64,000 bases of DNA. Source: Pantoea sp. Ep11b (GTDB taxonomy: Bacteria; Pseudomonadota; Gammaproteobacteria; Enterobacterales; Enterobacteriaceae). The notes under the pieces are model-generated. The model was not told the DNA's origin. It saw only the letters and a program-made list of their open reading frames with translations, and did no database searches. Positions 38,341-50,273 of this stretch are shown here, piece by piece. The DNA lies in the NCBI RefSeq assembly GCF_040783975.1, contig NZ_CP160631.1, forward strand, positions 2,542,001-2,606,000. The letters run 5' to 3'. A program made the position numbers and the translations under genes. Numbering within the stretch: position 1 is the stretch's first letter; each line of letters starts with the position of its first letter.

Positions 38341-39585
38341 ATGAAAATTCACGCTATCAGCCAGACATTGCCTCACGCACGTTATCAGCGTTGTCCGCAA
38401 TGCGATACCCTTTTTTCCTTACCGGATGTGAAATCGCATCAGTCGGCTTACTGCCCGCGCTGCCATGCTGAGATTCTCAGCGGTCGAGACTGGTCCATGA
38501 CCCGCCTGATGGCGATGGCCGCCACCATGATTGTGTTAATGCCCTTTGCCTTCTCGCTGCCGCTGGTCGATATCCGGCTGCTCGGTATGCGCATCAACGC
38601 CAGCGTGCTGGAAGGCGTCATCCAGATGACCCAGCAGGGTGATGTGCTGACCGCCTCAATGGTAGCGTTCTGTACTATCGGCGCGCCCGTGACGCTGGTC
38701 GTCGGCATCTGTTACCTCGGCATCGGGCGGCGTCTGGGCATGAACCTGCGGCCTGTGCTGCTGATGCTTGAGAAGCTCAAAGAGTGGGTGATGCTCGATA
38801 TCTACCTGATCGGTATCGCCGTGGCGTCCATTAAAGTCCAGGACTATGCTTCGCTGGAGATTGGCTACGGGCTGGCGGCTTACATTGCCCTGACGGTGCT
38901 GAGTGTGCTGACGCTGATCCACCTGAATATGGAGCAGTTGTGGGAACACTTTTACCCGCAGCGGCCGGGAAATATGGCCCGTGACGCGATGCAGGTCTGC
39001 CTGAACTGCCACCATACCGGCCTGCCCGACGCCCGTGGCCGCTGTCCGCGCTGTCACACCCCGCTCGACTTCCGGCGTCGTCACAGCCTGCAAAAATCCT
39101 GGGCCGCGCTGATCGCCTCGATTGTGCTGTTGATCCCCGCCAACCTGATGCCCATCTCGGTGGTCTACGTCAACGGGTCGCGCCGCGAGGATACGATCTT
39201 CTCCGGCATCCTGTCGCTGGGGGAAGGCAATGTACCGGTGGCCGCGATTGTGTTTATCGCCAGTATTCTGGTGCCCTTTACCAAGGTACTGGTGATGCTG
39301 ACCCTGCTGCTCAGCATTCATTTTCGCTGTGAACAGGGGCTCAGAACCCGCATCCTGTTACTGCGGTTCGTGACCTGGGTCGGCCGCTGGTCGATGCTCG
39401 ATCTGTTTGTCATTTCGTTAACCATGTCGCTGGTCAACCGCGACCAGCTACTGGCTTTTACCATGGGACCGGCGGCGCTGTTTTTTGGCGCGGCCGTTAT
39501 CCTGACCATTATGTCTGTTGAGTGGCTGGACAGCCGCCTGCTCTGGGATGCACATGCAACAGGAAACGCCGACTACACCGACTAA
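38341..39585 (+). CDS. letA: Intermembrane lipid transport protein LetA (PqiA family)
   Basis: A 414-residue inner-membrane partner of LetB; E. coli LetA is 427. Two tandem PqiA-type halves each begin with a zinc-ribbon-like Cys set: RCPQC...YCPRC near residues 18-40, and VCLNC...RCPRC near residues 220-240. Four spans follow each ribbon. It is predicted to load or unload lipids from the LetB tunnel. It overlaps letB by 32 bases. Confidence 0.94.
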   Translation: MKIHAISQTLPHARYQRCPQCDTLFSLPDVKSHQSAYCPRCHAEILSGRDWSMTRLMAMAATMIVLMPFAFSLPLVDIRLLGMRINASVLEGVIQMTQQGDVLTASMVAFCTIGAPVTLVVGICYLGIGRRLGMNLRPVLLMLEKLKEWVMLDIYLIGIAVASIKVQDYASLEIGYGLAAYIALTVLSVLTLIHLNMEQLWEHFYPQRPGNMARDAMQVCLNCHHTGLPDARGRCPRCHTPLDFRRRHSLQKSWAALIASIVLLIPANLMPISVVYVNGSRREDTIFSGILSLGEGNVPVAAIVFIASILVPFTKVLVMLTLLLSIHFRCEQGLRTRILLLRFVTWVGRWSMLDLFVISLTMSLVNRDQLLAFTMGPAALFFGAAVILTIMSVEWLDSRLLWDAHATGNADYTD

Positions 39586-42187
39586 CGCCACGCTGCGCAA
39601 TAAGCGTAAAATTTCGCCCTTCTGGCTGCTGCCAATTATTGCGATGTTGATCGCCTGCTGGCTGCTCTGGACCAATTACCAGGAGCGCGGCACCACCATC
39701 ACCATCAATTTCCAGACGGCGGATGGTATCGTGCCGGGCCGCACCCCGATTCGTTATCAGGGTGTGGAAGTGGGCACCGTGCAGGGCATTAATCTCAGCG
39801 ACGATTATCGCAGCATTCAGATCAAAGCGAGCATCAAGAGCGATATGCGTGACGCGCTGCGCGAAGATACGCAGTTCTGGCTGGTGACGCCGAAAGCCTC
39901 CCTGGCTGGCGTATCGGGACTGGATGCGCTGGTGGGGGGTAACTATATCGGGATGATGCCGGGTAAAGGCAAACCCCGCGACGCGTTCACTGCGCTGGAT
40001 ACGCAGCCGAAATACCGGGTCAATACCGGCGAACTGCTGATCCACTTACATGCGCCCGACCTGGGATCGCTCAGCACCGGGTCACTGGTCTACTACCGTA
40101 AGATTCCGGTGGGCCGGGTCTATGACTACAACATTAACAGCAAGACCGACGGCGTTGCGATCGATGTGCTGATCGACCGTCGTTTTGTCAATCTGGTGAA
40201 AACCAGCAGCCGCTTCTGGAACGTCTCGGGCGTCAACGCCGACGTCAGCCTGAGCGGCGCAAAGGTTCAGCTGGAGAGTCTGGCGGCGCTGGTGAATGGC
40301 GCTATCGCCTTTGACTCACCCGAGGGCGCACAGGCGGCGAAGTCGGAACAGCACTACCGGCTCTATCCCGATCTCGCCCACAGCCAGCGCGGAGTGCTGA
40401 TCACCCTGGATCTGCCCGACGGCAGAAACCTGAAAGCGGGCAGTACGCCGCTGATCTATCAGGGGCTGGAGGTCGGTACGCTGACGAAACTCAACCTGCA
40501 GGATGGCGGTAAAGTCACCGGCGAGCTGACCATCGATCCTTCGGTGGTCGGCCTGATGCGCAGCGGCACCCGGATTGAGATGCACAGCCCGAAAATCAGC
40601 CTGACCGATACCAGTCTCAGCGCACTGCTGACCGGCAATACGCTGGAGCTGGTGCCGGGCGAAGGCGAGCCGCAGCAGCACTTTACCGTGCTGGCGTCGA
40701 ATGAAACCCTGCTGCAGAAGCCGAATGTTCTGACGGTCAGACTCAGCGCACCGGAGAGCTATGGCATCGACCAGGGTCAGCCGCTGATGCTGCACGGTAT
40801 GCAGATTGGCCAGGTGATGTCGCGTTCGCTGGATGAGAATGGCGTGAATTTCGTGGTGGCGGTCAACCCGGAGAATCGCAACCTGGTGCACGGCGACAGT
40901 AAATTCATCGTTAACAGCCGCCTCGATGTGAAGTTTGGTCTGGATGGGATGCAGGTGTTAGGTGCCAGCGCCCGTGAGTGGGTCGATGGTGGCATCCGGC
41001 TGGAGCCGGGCAAAAAAGGCGCGCCGAAAAGTGCCTATCCGCTGTTTGCCGACGCGGAAAAAGCGGATGAAGGCATTACTGGCGATGCCCCCTCTACGAC
41101 GCTGATGCTGACGGCGAACAGCCTGCCTGACGTGCAGGCCGGTTCGGTGGTGCTCTACCGCAAATATCAGGTCGGTGAGATCGTGAAAGTGACGCCGCGC
41201 GCCGACGCCTTCGATATCGCCGTGCATATTAAACCGGAGTATCGCAAACTGCTGACCAGCGAAAGCGTTTTCTGGGCCGAGGGCGGCGCGCGCGTCAGCC
41301 TGAACGGCAGCGGCCTGACCGTGCAGGCGTCTCCCCTGAACCGGGCGCTCAAAGGGGCGATCAGCTTTGACAACATGAGTGGTGCACAGTCGGCTAAAGG
41401 GGCTAAACGGGTGCTCTACTCCTCTGAAACGGCGGCCCGCGCGGTCGGCAGTCAGATTACGCTGCATACCTATGACGCCAGCAAACTCTCGGCCGGGATG
41501 CCGATCCGCTATCTGGGAATTAACGTCGGCCAGGTTGAGTCGCTGTCGTTGAGCAAAGATAACAATCAGGTGGTGGCGAAAGCGGTGCTCTACCCTGAGT
41601 ACGTCAACGACTTTGCCCGTCTGGGCAGCCGCTTCTCGGTCGTCTCCCCTGAGATTTCCGCCACCGGCGTGAATCATCTGGAGACGCTGCTGCAGCCCTA
41701 TGTCAACGTCGATCCCGGCAAAGGGAACGCCGCGCGTTCGTTTGAGCTGCAGGAGAGCACGATCACCGATTCGCGTTACCTGAATGGTCTGAATATCTAT
41801 GTGGATGCCACCGAGGCGGGCTCGCTGTCGCTGGGTACGCCGGTGCTGTTCCGCGGGGTGGAAGTGGGCACCGTGACCGGCACCTCGCTGGGAAATATGG
41901 CGGACCGCGTACAGATCGCCCTGCGCATCAGCAAGAAGTATCAGCATCTGGTGCGTAATAATTCAGTGTTCTGGCTCGCCTCCGGCTACAACCTCGACTT
42001 CGGCCTGGTGGGCGGCGTGGTGAAAACCGGCACCTTCCAGCAGTTTATCCGTGGCGGCATCCAGTTTGCGACGCCGCCGACGGTGCCGCTGGCGCCGCAG
42101 GCGAACCCGGATAAGCACTTCCTGCTACAGGACGAAGCGCCGAAAGAGTGGCGCAACTGGGGAACCGCGATTCCATCGCCGCGCTGA
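39554..42187 (+). CDS. letB: Intermembrane lipid transport protein LetB (seven MCE domains)
   Basis: A periplasm-spanning tunnel protein for lipid transfer between the membranes. The ATG at 39554 (MQQETP) gives 877 residues, exactly the E. coli LetB length, with GGGA upstream; an ATG two codons earlier is also possible. One N-terminal span (about 22-40) is followed by seven MCE repeats whose signature strands can be counted: [60 protein letters not shown] and [10 protein letters not shown]. The start lies inside letA, which implies coupled translation. Confidence 0.95.
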   Translation: MQQETPTTPTNATLRNKRKISPFWLLPIIAMLIACWLLWTNYQERGTTITINFQTADGIVPGRTPIRYQGVEVGTVQGINLSDDYRSIQIKASIKSDMRDALREDTQFWLVTPKASLAGVSGLDALVGGNYIGMMPGKGKPRDAFTALDTQPKYRVNTGELLIHLHAPDLGSLSTGSLVYYRKIPVGRVYDYNINSKTDGVAIDVLIDRRFVNLVKTSSRFWNVSGVNADVSLSGAKVQLESLAALVNGAIAFDSPEGAQAAKSEQHYRLYPDLAHSQRGVLITLDLPDGRNLKAGSTPLIYQGLEVGTLTKLNLQDGGKVTGELTIDPSVVGLMRSGTRIEMHSPKISLTDTSLSALLTGNTLELVPGEGEPQQHFTVLASNETLLQKPNVLTVRLSAPESYGIDQGQPLMLHGMQIGQVMSRSLDENGVNFVVAVNPENRNLVHGDSKFIVNSRLDVKFGLDGMQVLGASAREWVDGGIRLEPGKKGAPKSAYPLFADAEKADEGITGDAPSTTLMLTANSLPDVQAGSVVLYRKYQVGEIVKVTPRADAFDIAVHIKPEYRKLLTSESVFWAEGGARVSLNGSGLTVQASPLNRALKGAISFDNMSGAQSAKGAKRVLYSSETAARAVGSQITLHTYDASKLSAGMPIRYLGINVGQVESLSLSKDNNQVVAKAVLYPEYVNDFARLGSRFSVVSPEISATGVNHLETLLQPYVNVDPGKGNAARSFELQESTITDSRYLNGLNIYVDATEAGSLSLGTPVLFRGVEVGTVTGTSLGNMADRVQIALRISKKYQHLVRNNSVFWLASGYNLDFGLVGGVVKTGTFQQFIRGGIQFATPPTVPLAPQANPDKHFLLQDEAPKEWRNWGTAIPSPR

Positions 42188-42328
42188 GCATACCTGGGAT
42201 GGCGTCTTTTGCATCTATGCGAAAGGCGCATGCTCCCTGAGCGTTCACGTTATTCACTCTCAGACGGGCAGCCTCGCTGCCCGTTTGCTTTCCGCGTGAT
42301 ACACTGCCGCCTTTGCCTTAACTGGAAT

Positions 42329-43762
42329 ATGCCCGTGTCAGATGCTTCTTCACGTTTCCCCGCCGAGTTTCTCTCTTTAATGCGTCAGAGCCTGCCCGAC
42401 GAGGCAAGCTTCGACCAGTTTATTGCCATCAGCCAGCAACCGCTGCGCCGCAGCCTGCGCGTCAACACCCTGAAGATCAGCGTGCCTGACTTCCTGGCGC
42501 TGACGGCTGACTATGGCTGGCAGCTGACGCCGGTGCCGTGGTGCGAAGAGGGCTTCTGGATCAGCCGGGAGGATGAGAGCCTGCCGCTGGGCAGCGTGGC
42601 TGAACATCTCAGCGGCCTCTTCTATATTCAGGAAGCCAGCTCCATGCTGCCGGTAACTGCGCTGTTCGATGCGCAGCCCGACGTCAGCGCCGTGATGGAT
42701 ATGGCCGCCGCACCGGGTTCGAAAACCACCCAGATCGCTGCGCGGATGAATAACAAGGGGGTGATCCTGGCGAATGAGTTCTCCTCCAGCCGGGTGAAAG
42801 TTCTGCACGCCAACATCAGCCGCTGCGGCGTCAGCAACAGCGCGCTGACCCACTTTGACGCACGGGTGTTTGGCCCGGCGCTGCCGGAACAGTTTGACGC
42901 CATCCTGCTGGATGCGCCCTGTTCAGGCGAAGGGGTGATCCGCAAAGATGCCGACGCGCTGAAAAACTGGACGCTGGCCAGCACCGAAGAGATTGCCGGG
43001 ACGCAGCGCGATCTGCTCGACAGTGCGTTCCATGCCCTTAAACCGGGGGGCACGCTGGTCTACTCCACCTGTACCCTGAATCCGATCGAGAATCAGCAGG
43101 TGATCGGCTGGCTGCTACAGCGTTATCCCGGCGCAGTTGAGGTATTACCGCTGGATGAGCTGTTTCAGGGCGCGGATCAGGCCGCAACGCCGGAAGGCTA
43201 TCTGCATGTCTTCCCGCAGATTTTTGACAGCGAAGGCTTCTTCGTGGCCCGCCTGCGTAAAACCGCGTCGGTCGCGCCTCTGCCCTCACCGGGTTATAAG
43301 GTTGGCAAGCTGCCCTTTTCTCATCTCAGCCGCAAACAGGAGAGTGAGATTATCGCCGCTGCCGCTGCGGTCTCCCTGAAATGGGATGCGTCCCTGACGC
43401 TGTGGCAGCGCGACAAAGAGATCTGGCTCTTTCCAGACGCCGTCACGCCGATGCTGGGTAAGGTCCGTTTTTCACGTATCGGCCTGAAGCTGGCCGAAAC
43501 CTTTGCAAAGGGTTATCGCTGGCAGCATGAGGCGGTGGTGGCACTGGCGCAGCCTGATACCGCCCGGCGTTTTGAACTCACGGCGGCAGAGGCGGAAGAG
43601 TGGTATCGCGGCCGGGATATCTACCCGGAAACGGCACCGGCCAGCAATGAGATGATTGTGACCTATCAGCAGCAACCGCTGGGGCTGGCAAAGAAAGTGG
43701 GCAGCCGGATTAAGAACAGCTATCCGCGGGAACTGGTGCGCGACGGACGCCTGTTCCGTTAG
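42329..43762 (+). CDS. rsmF: 16S rRNA (cytosine(1407)-C(5))-methyltransferase RsmF
   Basis: A 477-residue RsmB/NOL1-type m5C methyltransferase; E. coli RsmF is 479. The SAM domain has [14 protein letters not shown]. Motif IV is [12 protein letters not shown] and motif VI is [14 protein letters not shown] with the nucleophile Cys. The C-terminus is a PUA-like domain. I chose the ATG at 42329 ([11 protein letters not shown]); the open frame upstream is unrelated. A hairpin without a T run follows. Confidence 0.95.
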   Translation: MPVSDASSRFPAEFLSLMRQSLPDEASFDQFIAISQQPLRRSLRVNTLKISVPDFLALTADYGWQLTPVPWCEEGFWISREDESLPLGSVAEHLSGLFYIQEASSMLPVTALFDAQPDVSAVMDMAAAPGSKTTQIAARMNNKGVILANEFSSSRVKVLHANISRCGVSNSALTHFDARVFGPALPEQFDAILLDAPCSGEGVIRKDADALKNWTLASTEEIAGTQRDLLDSAFHALKPGGTLVYSTCTLNPIENQQVIGWLLQRYPGAVEVLPLDELFQGADQAATPEGYLHVFPQIFDSEGFFVARLRKTASVAPLPSPGYKVGKLPFSHLSRKQESEIIAAAAAVSLKWDASLTLWQRDKEIWLFPDAVTPMLGKVRFSRIGLKLAETFAKGYRWQHEAVVALAQPDTARRFELTAAEAEEWYRGRDIYPETAPASNEMIVTYQQQPLGLAKKVGSRIKNSYPRELVRDGRLFR

Positions 43763-43995
43763 TCGTAAACCAGAACCGGAAAGCCTGCCGGTTTGTGCTG
43801 AAGGCAGGCTGGTCGCGTGTGAATGCGGTGGCGGGCAGAGCACGGAGAACAGGCGTCGGGCCTCTGTCGTTACCCTGACGCACACACAGCCGCCGCGCAA
43901 TAGTGACACTGTCACGCGAAAACCCGGTTTATCGCTGCATCCCCCACCGTTCATCCCGGCGTGTACTCCGTGTAGAGTCAGTAAGGCCTGCCGTG

Positions 43996-44226
43996 TCAGG
44001 CTGGGTCGCGGCCCTGTTCACGCGTTTTCGCCGGGAATGCTGCCAGCTTTTCCGCCGGACGCACCGGACGCCGCACCAGCTCGCCGCCACAGTTGGGGCA
44101 ACGGTGGGCGAGTTGTTCAGCACAGGTCACACAGAAGGTGCATTCAAACGAGCAGATGTGAGCCGCCAGCGAAGATGGCGGCAGATCGCCGTCGCAGCGT
44201 TCACAGTTGGGGCGAAGTTCCAGCAT
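43996..44226 (-). CDS. DUF1272 zinc-ribbon-like protein
   Basis: A 76-residue protein starting MLELRPNCERC. Eight Cys are arranged in pairs (CERC, CSFEC, CVTC, CPNC) with the family phrase ICSFECTFC and CPNCGGELVRRP, typical of DUF1272 and consistent with zinc binding. The function is unknown. AGGAGA lies six bases before the ATG. It is the first gene of the lineage-specific block between rsmF and sdsR. Confidence 0.88.
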   Translation of the reverse strand: MLELRPNCERCDGDLPPSSLAAHICSFECTFCVTCAEQLAHRCPNCGGELVRRPVRPAEKLAAFPAKTREQGRDPA

Positions 44227-44333
44227 ACTCTCTCCTGAAAATGTTATATCCGATCCGCAAGGTCAGATGTCTGGTTTAGCGACCGACAGCCTGGGGCGGT
44301 CGCCCCGCCGATCAGCGTGCGACCGGACCGCAG

Positions 44334-45749
44334 CTAGGGGTGTCGCTTCTCCTCGTCTGCGTCCGCAGAGCGAGCCTCGTAATCAACGTTGTCAGCCATC
44401 ATATCGTTATCAGCCAGGTCATCATCGATAAAGCTACTTCTGGCTAACGCATCATCTGCAACCTCTTCACCGCTCTCCGCTTCCGGCTCCTGGCCCCCCA
44501 TCGACGCCTGGATCACCTCCTCTTCCAGCGTCGGGATCAGGGCGGCGCCCAGCGGCGAGGTCGCCAGACTGTCCGGCATCACCACGTGAGGCAACGGCAC
44601 TTCGGTTGTGGGCAGCGGACGTGGCGCTCGGGTGTAGCTCAGCCCGCCAATCACCAGCGCGCAGAGGGCAAAGAAGAGATAGAGCATATTGCTGCCCAGC
44701 GGCTGCATCAGCGCGCCGACCAGCAGCGGCCCGATACTGGCCCCGATGCCAAACGCCATCAGCAGGCAGGCGGTTAACGACACGCGCCGTTCGGCGGCCA
44801 CCTGGTCGTTGGCCAGCGCCACCTGTAACGGATAGAGCGCAAACTGCATCATGCTGGCGGCAAAGGCAATGCCGATCATCCAGTGGAAGGTCAGATGCGG
44901 CAGCACCACCAGCGGCACGCAGGCCACCGCAAACAGCACCGCGATCAGGAAGAGCAGCCGCTGACGGTCGAAGCGGTCAGAGAGCCAGCTCAGCGGAAAC
45001 TGCGACACCAGCCCGGCAAAAATCGTCAGGCTCATGAAATAACCGGTCTGGCTGGTGGTAAAACCTTTGCTGCTGGCATAGACCGGCGCCAGGCCGTAGA
45101 AGGCGCCGATCACCATGCCGGTGACCAGCGTGGCGCTCAGCAGCCGGGGAATGGTGCGCAGAAAATAGCCCAGCTCCATCGGCGCTGGCGTCATCGGTCT
45201 GACGTGGGTGCGGGTTGTGAGTGCGATGGGCACCAGACAGAGAGCGAAACAGAGCGCGACAATCAGCAGCGTACTGACCCCGAAGCCGGTCTGCAGACTC
45301 AGCACCACCTGGCCGCCACTCAGGCCGAGATAGGTGGCGACCATGTATAAGCCAAAAATCATGCCGCGCTGGGAGGATTCCGCCTGGTCGTTGAGCCAGC
45401 TCTCCAGCACCATATACTGACACATCATACAGAGGCCGATAATCAGGCGCAGAAAGACCCACAGCAGCACCACGTCCGTCAGCCCGTGACCGATCACCGA
45501 GGCCGTGATGATCCCGGCGCAGGCAACATAGGCGCGGATATGGCCCACGCGGGCGATCAGGTTATGGCCGACCTTGCCGCCGATCACCAGCCCGATATAA
45601 TTCGCCGCAATGATGGCACCAATCATCGCGCCGTTAACCTGCTCGCTGGCCAGCCGCAGCGACACATAGGTGGTCAGCAGACCGGAACCGAGCAGCATCA
45701 GCAGCGTGGTGGTGTACAGCGGCAGAAACGTACTGAAAATTTTTCCCAT
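44334..45749 (-). CDS. MFS transporter with long acidic C-terminal tail
   Basis: A 471-residue major facilitator. About 12 spans occupy residues 1-385 (AIIAANYIGLVIGGKVGH, WLSDRFDRQRLLFLIAV). The remaining 85 or so residues form a hydrophilic tail with many Asp/Glu (DDDLADNDMMADN) and no predicted membrane span. The start at 45749 (MGKIFST) has GGGAG upstream. The fold resembles the sugar-phosphate/YcaD-like carriers, but the substrate is unknown. It lies next to betT on the same strand with a terminator between. Confidence 0.8.
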   Translation of the reverse strand: MGKIFSTFLPLYTTTLLMLLGSGLLTTYVSLRLASEQVNGAMIGAIIAANYIGLVIGGKVGHNLIARVGHIRAYVACAGIITASVIGHGLTDVVLLWVFLRLIIGLCMMCQYMVLESWLNDQAESSQRGMIFGLYMVATYLGLSGGQVVLSLQTGFGVSTLLIVALCFALCLVPIALTTRTHVRPMTPAPMELGYFLRTIPRLLSATLVTGMVIGAFYGLAPVYASSKGFTTSQTGYFMSLTIFAGLVSQFPLSWLSDRFDRQRLLFLIAVLFAVACVPLVVLPHLTFHWMIGIAFAASMMQFALYPLQVALANDQVAAERRVSLTACLLMAFGIGASIGPLLVGALMQPLGSNMLYLFFALCALVIGGLSYTRAPRPLPTTEVPLPHVVMPDSLATSPLGAALIPTLEEEVIQASMGGQEPEAESGEEVADDALARSSFIDDDLADNDMMADNVDYEARSADADEEKRHP

Positions 45750-45843
45750 GGGACTCCCTGTCTGCAACGTCTGGCATCGAATCAGTCACGCCTGACTATA
45801 GCCGATTCCGGCAGCCGCCGGAGTCAGCCACGGCGTTGCGGCC

Positions 45844-45877
45844 AAAAAAAAAGCCCGCCAGCGCTAAGCTGACGGGC
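45844..45877 (-). terminator. betT terminator
   Basis: The stem GCCCGcCAGC/GCTGaCGGGC with one mismatch is followed on the minus strand by T9. It lies just past the betT stop. Confidence 0.85.
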
Positions 45878-45883
45878 CTGGGG

Positions 45884-47914
45884 TCAGGCGCTCGGGAAAC
45901 TGATGTTACTGCCCGGCGCTTCACGGTTGAGATGGATGAAGTTCAGGTGTCGTTCGTACTGATCGAGAATATCGATGATCACCTGCTCTTTGCTGTAGTC
46001 CATCAGGTCGTTGCCCTGACTGCCCTCCAGCAGGAAGGTTTCCAGCCGGTAGTAGGTCGATTTACCGCTGCGGGCGCGATAGGTAAAGCCCGGAATGGAG
46101 TACTGCTGCGGCCAGACCTGATAGATAAAGTCCTGCTCCTCGCCCAGATGGACACGCAGATCCAGATAGCCGATCGGGTTAGCCTCATCCGGCGCAACAC
46201 TCTCCAGCGACACCCGGCCATCACGCAGTTCCAGTTCTTTCGCCACCTCCTGCATCGCCGGGAAGATGGTCTTCTCCATCATCTGCTGAGTGTAGCGCGA
46301 GCCAGGGTAGTTCATCAGGCGCGACAGACGTTTCTTCCAGGTCAGACGGTCGGTGGCATGCGCCAGATAAGGCGCGGTGTCACGCGTGGCGCTGGCCCGG
46401 CGGTGGTCTTCAATCTTCAGCGATTTAAACAGACCCGCCATCACGAAGAAGATCACAAAGCTGAACGGCAGTCCCATGATAACCGTGGTGTTCTGCAGGG
46501 CCGTAATCCCGTTGGTCATCAGCATGCTCAGCGTCAGTACGCCGATCGCCACCGACCAAAAGATACGCAGCCAGTTAGGCGCATCGCTGTTGATGTCTTT
46601 AAGCCGCGAGGTGAAGTTACCCAGCACCAGCGAGCCGGAGTCGGCCGAGGTAACGTAGAAAAGCATCCCGGTAATGGTGGCAATTGAGGCGCTGAGTTTA
46701 AACGCCGGGTACTGCGCCAGCAGGCTGTAGAAGCCGCGTTCCGCATGCGCCATCACTTCCTGCGCAAAGCCCGCGTTACCGTGGATGATCTGATAGAGCG
46801 CCGCGTTACCAAACACCGACAGCCACAGCAGCGTAAAGGTGAACGGAATGATCAGCGTGCCCAGCACAAACTCACGGATGGTACGGCCACGGGAGATACG
46901 CGCCAGGAACAGGCCGACGAACGGCGACCAGGCAACCCACCAGGCCCAGAAGAAGAGCGTCCAGCTGTTCATCCACTGCGTTGGCCGGTCGAAGGCAAAG
47001 GTGTTCAGCGTCATGCCCATGAAGCGGTTGATGTAATCGCCCACGTTCAGCACCAGCGCATTCAGCAGGAACTCGGTGTTGCCGAAGAAGAGTACAAACA
47101 GGATCAGGCCCAGCGCCATGATGACGTTCAGCTCGGAGAGGAAACGGATCCCCTTATCCACGCCCGACGTCACCGAGATGGTGGCGATCACCACGGAAAG
47201 CACGATCAGCGCCGTCTGCGCCGTCAGGCCTTCCGGCACATCGAACAGCACTTTCAGGCCGTAGTTAAGCTGCACCACCCCTATCCCTAATGTGGTAGCG
47301 ATACCGAAGATGGTGCCGATGACCGCCGCGATATCCACCGTGTGGCCGATCGGTCCATAAATGCGTTTACCGAAGATGGGATAGAGCGCCGAACGAATGG
47401 TCAGCGGCAGATTATAGCGGTAGCTGAAGTAGCCCAGTGCGATGCCCATCAGGGCATACATCGACCAGCCGGTCAGCCCGTAGTGGAACAGCGTCCAGAC
47501 CATCGACTGGCGGGCGGCCTCCAGGGTCTGCCCTGCGCCCTCCGGCGGCTGCATGTACTGCGTCACCGGTTCGGCGACCGAGAAGAACATCAGGTCGATG
47601 CCGATCCCGGCGGCGAACAGCATCGCCGACCAGCTGAGCACGCTGAATTCGGGTTTGGAGTGCTCCGGTCCGAGCTTGATGGAGCCAAAGCGTGAGCAGG
47701 CCATGTAGAGCACGAAGACGATGTAGAGCGTGGCAGCCAGCATGTAATACCAGCCGAAGGTGGCGGAAACCCAGTTGACCGCCTTAAGGATCCAGCTCGC
47801 GGCCACTTCACTGTAGAGAATCGTCACGAGTGAAAACGTCAGAATCAATCCGGCAGAGGTATAAAATACAACGGGATTGAGTCTGTCTTTTTCACCGGCA
47901 GGTGGATTATTCAT
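45884..47914 (-). CDS. betT: High-affinity choline BCCT transporter BetT
   Basis: A 676-residue proton-driven choline importer; E. coli BetT is 677. Twelve spans carry the BCCT signatures, including [20 protein letters not shown] and the Trp-rich [20 protein letters not shown]. The long C-terminal cytoplasmic domain (about 510-676) is the part that senses osmolarity in BetT. It is divergent from betIBA, so choline uptake and oxidation share a 255-base regulatory region. Confidence 0.96.
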   Translation of the reverse strand: MNNPPAGEKDRLNPVVFYTSAGLILTFSLVTILYSEVAASWILKAVNWVSATFGWYYMLAATLYIVFVLYMACSRFGSIKLGPEHSKPEFSVLSWSAMLFAAGIGIDLMFFSVAEPVTQYMQPPEGAGQTLEAARQSMVWTLFHYGLTGWSMYALMGIALGYFSYRYNLPLTIRSALYPIFGKRIYGPIGHTVDIAAVIGTIFGIATTLGIGVVQLNYGLKVLFDVPEGLTAQTALIVLSVVIATISVTSGVDKGIRFLSELNVIMALGLILFVLFFGNTEFLLNALVLNVGDYINRFMGMTLNTFAFDRPTQWMNSWTLFFWAWWVAWSPFVGLFLARISRGRTIREFVLGTLIIPFTFTLLWLSVFGNAALYQIIHGNAGFAQEVMAHAERGFYSLLAQYPAFKLSASIATITGMLFYVTSADSGSLVLGNFTSRLKDINSDAPNWLRIFWSVAIGVLTLSMLMTNGITALQNTTVIMGLPFSFVIFFVMAGLFKSLKIEDHRRASATRDTAPYLAHATDRLTWKKRLSRLMNYPGSRYTQQMMEKTIFPAMQEVAKELELRDGRVSLESVAPDEANPIGYLDLRVHLGEEQDFIYQVWPQQYSIPGFTYRARSGKSTYYRLETFLLEGSQGNDLMDYSKEQVIIDILDQYERHLNFIHLNREAPGSNISFPSA

Positions 47915-48108
47915 CGATTACCTCTGGTTAATGTCCTGAAAATACGCAATGGATACGTTGTGCCGCCCCCGGTTGACGGGCCGTGCGGCTATGTTTCTAT
48001 CTGTGACTTCCTGTTAAAGCTTGCAGCAAACGAGTCTATTTTAGCACTCAATGCCGTTTCGCTTACGCTACATTTAAAGAACAGCATCCTAACAAGTTTT
48101 CTTTTTAT

Positions 48109-48122
48109 ATTGAACGTACAAT
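48109..48122. promoter_or_regulatory. Predicted BetI operator
   Basis: ATTGAACGTACAAT is a near-perfect palindrome lying 47 bases upstream of betI in the betT-betI divergent region. It resembles the ATTGAACGTTCAAT-type site of the choline-responsive repressor BetI. This is a motif prediction. Confidence 0.55.
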
Positions 48123-48169
48123 CAAAAAAAGTTTTAATAGGGGCTCGATTTGAGGGTGGAGCGGGAGCT

Positions 48170-48763
48170 ATGCCAAAGGTAGGGATGCAGCCGATACGAC
48201 GTCGGCAACTGATTGATGCGACCCTGAGCACGATTAATGAAGTCGGGATTAATGATGCCACGATTGCCCAGATCGCCCGTCGGGCGGGCGTCTCAACCGG
48301 CATCATCAGTCACTATTTCAAAGACAAGAACGGATTGCTGGAAGCCACGATGCGTGATGTCACGCGTCAGTTGCGGTTAGCGGTACTGGCGCGGCTGCAG
48401 CCGCTGGCCAATGCCTCTGCAGAACAGCGGCTGTGTGCCATCGTCGACGGTAACTTTGACGAAACGCAGGTGCACACCGCCGTGATGAAAGCCTGGCTCG
48501 ACTTCTGGTCGAGCAGTATGCATCAGCCCCAGCTTAACCGCCTTGAGCGGGTCAGCAGCCGGCGGCTCTACTCCACGCTGGTGGTTGAGTTCCGTCGTGA
48601 ACTGCCGCTGGAAACGGCCCGCCTGGCCGCACATGGTCTGGCCGCCCTGATCGACGGTCTGTGGCTGCGCGCCGCGCTGAGTGGGAAACCCTTCAGCCCG
48701 GTTCTCGCCCGTACACTGACCACTCAATTCATCCGTCAGCAACTGGCTGGCGAGCGCGAATAA
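48170..48763 (+). CDS. betI: Choline-responsive TetR-family repressor BetI
   Basis: A 197-residue repressor; E. coli BetI is 195. The HTH (about 28-50) has [20 protein letters not shown], which is typical of BetI. The C-terminal domain binds choline. I chose the ATG at 48170 ([11 protein letters not shown]) with GGGAGC upstream, rather than far upstream in-frame starts. It is first in betIBA and 14 bases before betB. Confidence 0.95.
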   Translation: MPKVGMQPIRRRQLIDATLSTINEVGINDATIAQIARRAGVSTGIISHYFKDKNGLLEATMRDVTRQLRLAVLARLQPLANASAEQRLCAIVDGNFDETQVHTAVMKAWLDFWSSSMHQPQLNRLERVSSRRLYSTLVVEFRRELPLETARLAAHGLAALIDGLWLRAALSGKPFSPVLARTLTTQFIRQQLAGERE

Positions 48764-48777
48764 CGGAAGGAGAAAAC

Positions 48778-50250
48778 ATGTCCCGATTTACCGAGCAGAA
48801 ACTCTACATCGATGGCGCTTATGTTGCCGCAGCGTCTGGCGAAACGTTCCAGACGATTAACCCGGTCAACGGCGACGTACTGGCAGAGGTTCATGCCGCC
48901 GGCCAGGAAGATGTCGATCGCGCCGTTGCTGCCGCCAGAAAAGGCCAGAAAGTCTGGGCCGCGATGACCGCGATGGAGCGTTCGCGCATCCTGCGTCGCG
49001 CCGTGGACATTCTGCGCGAGCGTAACGACGAGCTGGCCGAGCTGGAGATGCTCGACACCGGTAAGCCTTTCAGCGAAACCGCCAGCGTGGATATCGTGAC
49101 CGGCGCAGACGTGCTGGAGTATTACGCGGGCCTGGTTCCGGCGCTGGAAGGTCAGCAGATCCCCCTGCGTGATACCTCCTTTGTCTATACCCGTCGCGAG
49201 CCGCTGGGCGTGGTCGCCGGGATTGGCGCCTGGAACTACCCGATTCAGATCGCCCTGTGGAAATCTGCGCCTGCGCTGGCCGCCGGTAACGCAATGATCT
49301 TCAAACCCAGCGAAGTCACGCCGCTCACTGCCCTGAAACTGGCGGAAATCTACACCGAGGCGGGCCTGCCGGATGGCGTCTTCAACGTCCTGCCGGGCAT
49401 CGGTTCGGTCACGGGCCAGTTACTGACAGAGCATCCTGGCATCGACAAAGTCTCATTCACCGGCGGCGTCGTCAGCGGTAAAAAAGTCATGGCCAATGCG
49501 GCCGGCTCAACGCTGAAAGACGTCACGATGGAGCTGGGCGGCAAATCACCGCTGATCATTTTTGATGATGCCGACCTCGATCTGGCTGCCGACATCGCGA
49601 TGATGGCGAATTTCTACAGCTCCGGCCAGGTCTGCACCAACGGCACCCGTGTCTTTATTCCGGCCAGACTGCAGGCCGCATTTGAGGCGAAGATCAGCGA
49701 ACGCGTGGCCCGCATTCAGGCTGGCGATCTGCGCGATCCGGCGACCAACTTCGGCCCGCTGGTCAGCTTCAGCCATCGTGACAACGTGATGCGTTACATC
49801 GAATCCGGCATCGCCGAAGGCGCGCGTGTCCTGTGCGGCGGCAAACGTCTGACCGGTGGTGAGTTCGACCAGGGTGCGTGGGTTGCGCCGACCGTCTTCA
49901 CCGACTGCCGCGATGAGATGAAGATTGTGCGTGAAGAGATCTTCGGACCGGTGATGTCGATCCTGAGCTACGAAAGCGAAGAGGAAGTGATCCGCCGCGC
50001 CAACGACACCGAATTCGGTCTGGCTGCGGGTCTGGTGACTCAGGATCTCAACCGGGCGCACCGCGTCATTCATCAGATTGAAGCGGGTATCTGCTGGATC
50101 AATACCTGGGGCGAATCCGCGGCAGAGATGCCGGTGGGCGGCTACAAGCACTCCGGTATCGGCCGCGAGAATGGCCTGATGACGCTGCAGAGCTACACCC
50201 AGGTCAAGTCAGTTCAGGTTGAGCTGACCCGTTTTCAGTCAGTCTTTTAA
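48778..50250 (+). CDS. betB: Betaine aldehyde dehydrogenase BetB
   Basis: A 490-residue NAD(P)-dependent aldehyde dehydrogenase, identical in length to E. coli BetB. It makes glycine betaine, the compatible solute. The catalytic Glu is in [10 protein letters not shown] and the nucleophile Cys in [22 protein letters not shown] precedes the ATG at 48778. It is cotranscribed with betI and betA (23-base gap). Confidence 0.96.
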   Translation: MSRFTEQKLYIDGAYVAAASGETFQTINPVNGDVLAEVHAAGQEDVDRAVAAARKGQKVWAAMTAMERSRILRRAVDILRERNDELAELEMLDTGKPFSETASVDIVTGADVLEYYAGLVPALEGQQIPLRDTSFVYTRREPLGVVAGIGAWNYPIQIALWKSAPALAAGNAMIFKPSEVTPLTALKLAEIYTEAGLPDGVFNVLPGIGSVTGQLLTEHPGIDKVSFTGGVVSGKKVMANAAGSTLKDVTMELGGKSPLIIFDDADLDLAADIAMMANFYSSGQVCTNGTRVFIPARLQAAFEAKISERVARIQAGDLRDPATNFGPLVSFSHRDNVMRYIESGIAEGARVLCGGKRLTGGEFDQGAWVAPTVFTDCRDEMKIVREEIFGPVMSILSYESEEEVIRRANDTEFGLAAGLVTQDLNRAHRVIHQIEAGICWINTWGESAAEMPVGGYKHSGIGRENGLMTLQSYTQVKSVQVELTRFQSVF

Positions 50251-50273
50251 TCCCTTAACCTGAGGAACGACGA

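Noticed and set aside
43782..43810. AGCCTGCC/GGCAGGCT hairpin after rsmF as a terminator
   Set aside because: The stem is good, but the loop is long and no T run follows, so it is not listed as a terminator.
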